Part shown: piece by piece, positions 63,181-64,000 of the stretch | Layout of the letters: every line of letters begins with the position of its first letter | Position numbering within the stretch: the stretch's first letter is position 1 | Assembly (NCBI RefSeq): GCF_003269425.1 | Contig: NZ_CP030104.1 | Span: 2,413,501 to 2,477,500 of the forward strand | Direction of reading: 5' to 3' | Length of the DNA stretch: 64,000 nucleotides | Source: Flagellimonas maritima | GTDB lineage: Bacteria; Bacteroidota; Bacteroidia; Flavobacteriales; Flavobacteriaceae | Program-made: the position numbers and the translations under genes | The notes under the pieces: model-generated | Database searches by the model: none | What the model was told of the DNA's origin: nothing | The model's input: the letters and a program-made list of their open reading frames with translations, nothing else

Positions 63181-63216
63181 AATGCGCTTTCTACATATAA
63201 AAGCGCATTTTTTTTA
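63181..63216 (+). terminator. Intrinsic terminator of ppa
   Basis: The 10-bp stem AATGCGCTTT/AAAGCGCATT (63181-63190 with 63200-63209) is followed by a long T-run. Confidence 0.88.
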
Positions 63217-63232
63217 TTAGTCGGTATTTTAC

Positions 63233-63240
63233 TACTTTTG
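63233..63240 (+). promoter_or_regulatory. Candidate -7 box of the membrane pyrophosphatase gene
   Basis: TACTTTTG, identical to the box before ppa, 35 bases before the ATG at 63276. Confidence 0.45.
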
Positions 63241-63275
63241 CTGCCACTAAAAAATATATAAATAACTGAACAACT

Positions 63276-64000
63276 ATGGAATTAATAGTACAACTTTTGC
63301 CTGCATTTGGAGTGTTGGCCCTCTTATACGTTTTCATTAAAAGTGGATGGGTATCCAAACAAGAAGTAGGTGATGCCAAAATGGCGAGAATTGCCAAAAA
63401 TATTGCTGATGGGGCAATGTCTTTCCTAAAGGCAGAATATAAAATCTTGAGCATTTTTGTTATTGCGGTTGCTATTCTTTTATTTTTTAAAGGGACTAAC
63501 GAAGAAGGCTCAAACGGAATGGTAGCGGTATCTTTCATTGTTGGTGCAATTTGCTCTGCTTTAGCTGGTTTTATTGGGATGAAGGTTGCTACGAAAGCGA
63601 ATGTAAGAACAACCCAAGCGGCAAAAACTTCTTTGGGCAAGGCCTTGGAAGTTGCCTTTGCAGGTGGTGCGGTTATGGGATTGGGTGTAGTAGGTCTAGG
63701 TGTTTTGGGGCTCAGTGGTTTGTTTGTAGTGTACCAATCTATCTGGCCAGGTGCAGAAAATTTGGGCTTGGTATTGAACATCCTTTCCGGTTTTTCTTTG
63801 GGAGCATCGTCTATTGCCCTTTTTGCACGCGTAGGTGGAGGTATTTATACCAAAGCAGCAGATGTAGGCGCGGATTTGGTAGGTAAGGTAGAAGCTGGTA
63901 TTCCAGAAGACCATCCTTTGAACCCGGCTACTATTGCAGATAACGTTGGTGACAATGTTGGTGATGTTGCAGGTATGGGAGCTGATTTGTTTGAATCTTA
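63276..64000 (+). CDS. hppA: Membrane-bound ion-pumping pyrophosphatase HppA (partial, 3' end outside)
   Basis: The first 241 codons of a membrane pyrophosphatase that pumps protons or sodium ions using pyrophosphate hydrolysis. Several membrane helices are followed by the active-site loop: [22 protein letters not shown] (blocks [14 protein letters not shown] and VGKVEAG), then [33 protein letters not shown] in the family's [12 protein letters not shown] form, which binds Mg-pyrophosphate. The residues that decide K+ dependence and the pumped ion lie beyond the window. Confidence 0.95.
   Translation, partial: MELIVQLLPAFGVLALLYVFIKSGWVSKQEVGDAKMARIAKNIADGAMSFLKAEYKILSIFVIAVAILLFFKGTNEEGSNGMVAVSFIVGAICSALAGFIGMKVATKANVRTTQAAKTSLGKALEVAFAGGAVMGLGVVGLGVLGLSGLFVVYQSIWPGAENLGLVLNILSGFSLGASSIALFARVGGGIYTKAADVGADLVGKVEAGIPEDHPLNPATIADNVGDNVGDVAGMGADLFES

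Noticed and set aside
63191..63781. A 196-codon open frame on the minus strand at the right edge
   Set aside because: It is opposite the clearly conserved membrane pyrophosphatase gene, which continues past the window edge.

Overview
The window reads as a piece of a marine-type Flavobacteriia chromosome (Bacteroidota). Pointers are the order pdxJ / CBS-domain protein / nadK / DUF6089 / uppS / bamA / two ompH-like genes / murI, the tig-clpP-clpX block, the HPPK-deoxynucleoside kinase fusion, TonB and DUF5686 proteins with carboxypeptidase-regulatory-like N-termini, LytS/LytTR regulation, several candidate -7 boxes of the TAnnTTTG type, and weak ribosome binding sites. Most of the window (13-64 kb) is conserved core genome.

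The accessory part is 0.3-12.9 kb and is the main point of interest. It holds a compact gene cluster for a ribosomally made, azole-modified peptide (TOMM / YcaO-type RiPP, architecturally like streptolysin S). An orphan LuxR-type regulator with a degenerate receiver comes first (335-1009). Two very short precursor genes follow (1231-1362 and 1520-1633). They encode 43- and 37-residue peptides with near-identical leaders and an identical Cys/Asn-rich core, CNCNCCCN. Each has the same duplicated upstream element, and a very stable hairpin separates them from the enzyme genes. Next come the E1-like leader-binding partner, the YcaO cyclodehydratase with a C-terminal PxPxP motif, a SagB-type dehydrogenase, a two-gene ABC exporter, an M50-like membrane protease and a TPR-like protein. 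A convergent operon (12407 down to 7847) encodes a paralogue of that TPR-like protein, a TonB-dependent receptor and a LytS/LytTR two-component system. The shared TPR family suggests that the two operons work together in export, uptake, sensing or immunity. A decayed gene remnant and two tRNA genes (Gly-GCC, Leu-UAA) close the region.

From 13.4 to 34.3 kb are housekeeping genes: mutS, a TrmH-family methyltransferase, the folK-dNK fusion, sppA, a queuosine-precursor transporter, a large AsmA-like protein, a GH3-family protein, clpX/clpP/tig, a GDSL lipoprotein and pdxJ. From 34.4 to 42.5 kb is the envelope and cofactor block nadK-uppS-bamA-ompH-ompH-murI. From 42.4 to 58.8 kb lie folA, an ergothioneine pair (egtB, egtD), an OmpR-type two-component system next to a lipoprotein made of four exact-length 110-residue repeats, a small patch with a frameshifted cupin gene and an acyltransferase, thyA, a four-helix-bundle gene flanked by heptamer repeats, a nucleoside transporter, a bifunctional nuclease and etfBA. 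The right end has pdhB, a DUF5686 protein, a soluble pyrophosphatase and the start of a membrane pyrophosphatase.

Other signals worth notice are the same perfect palindrome (ATTATGCATGCATAAT) upstream of both etfBA and the GDSL lipoprotein gene, which suggests a shared lipid-catabolism regulator, and several clear intrinsic terminators. All calls come from reading motifs in the sequence. No database search was run.
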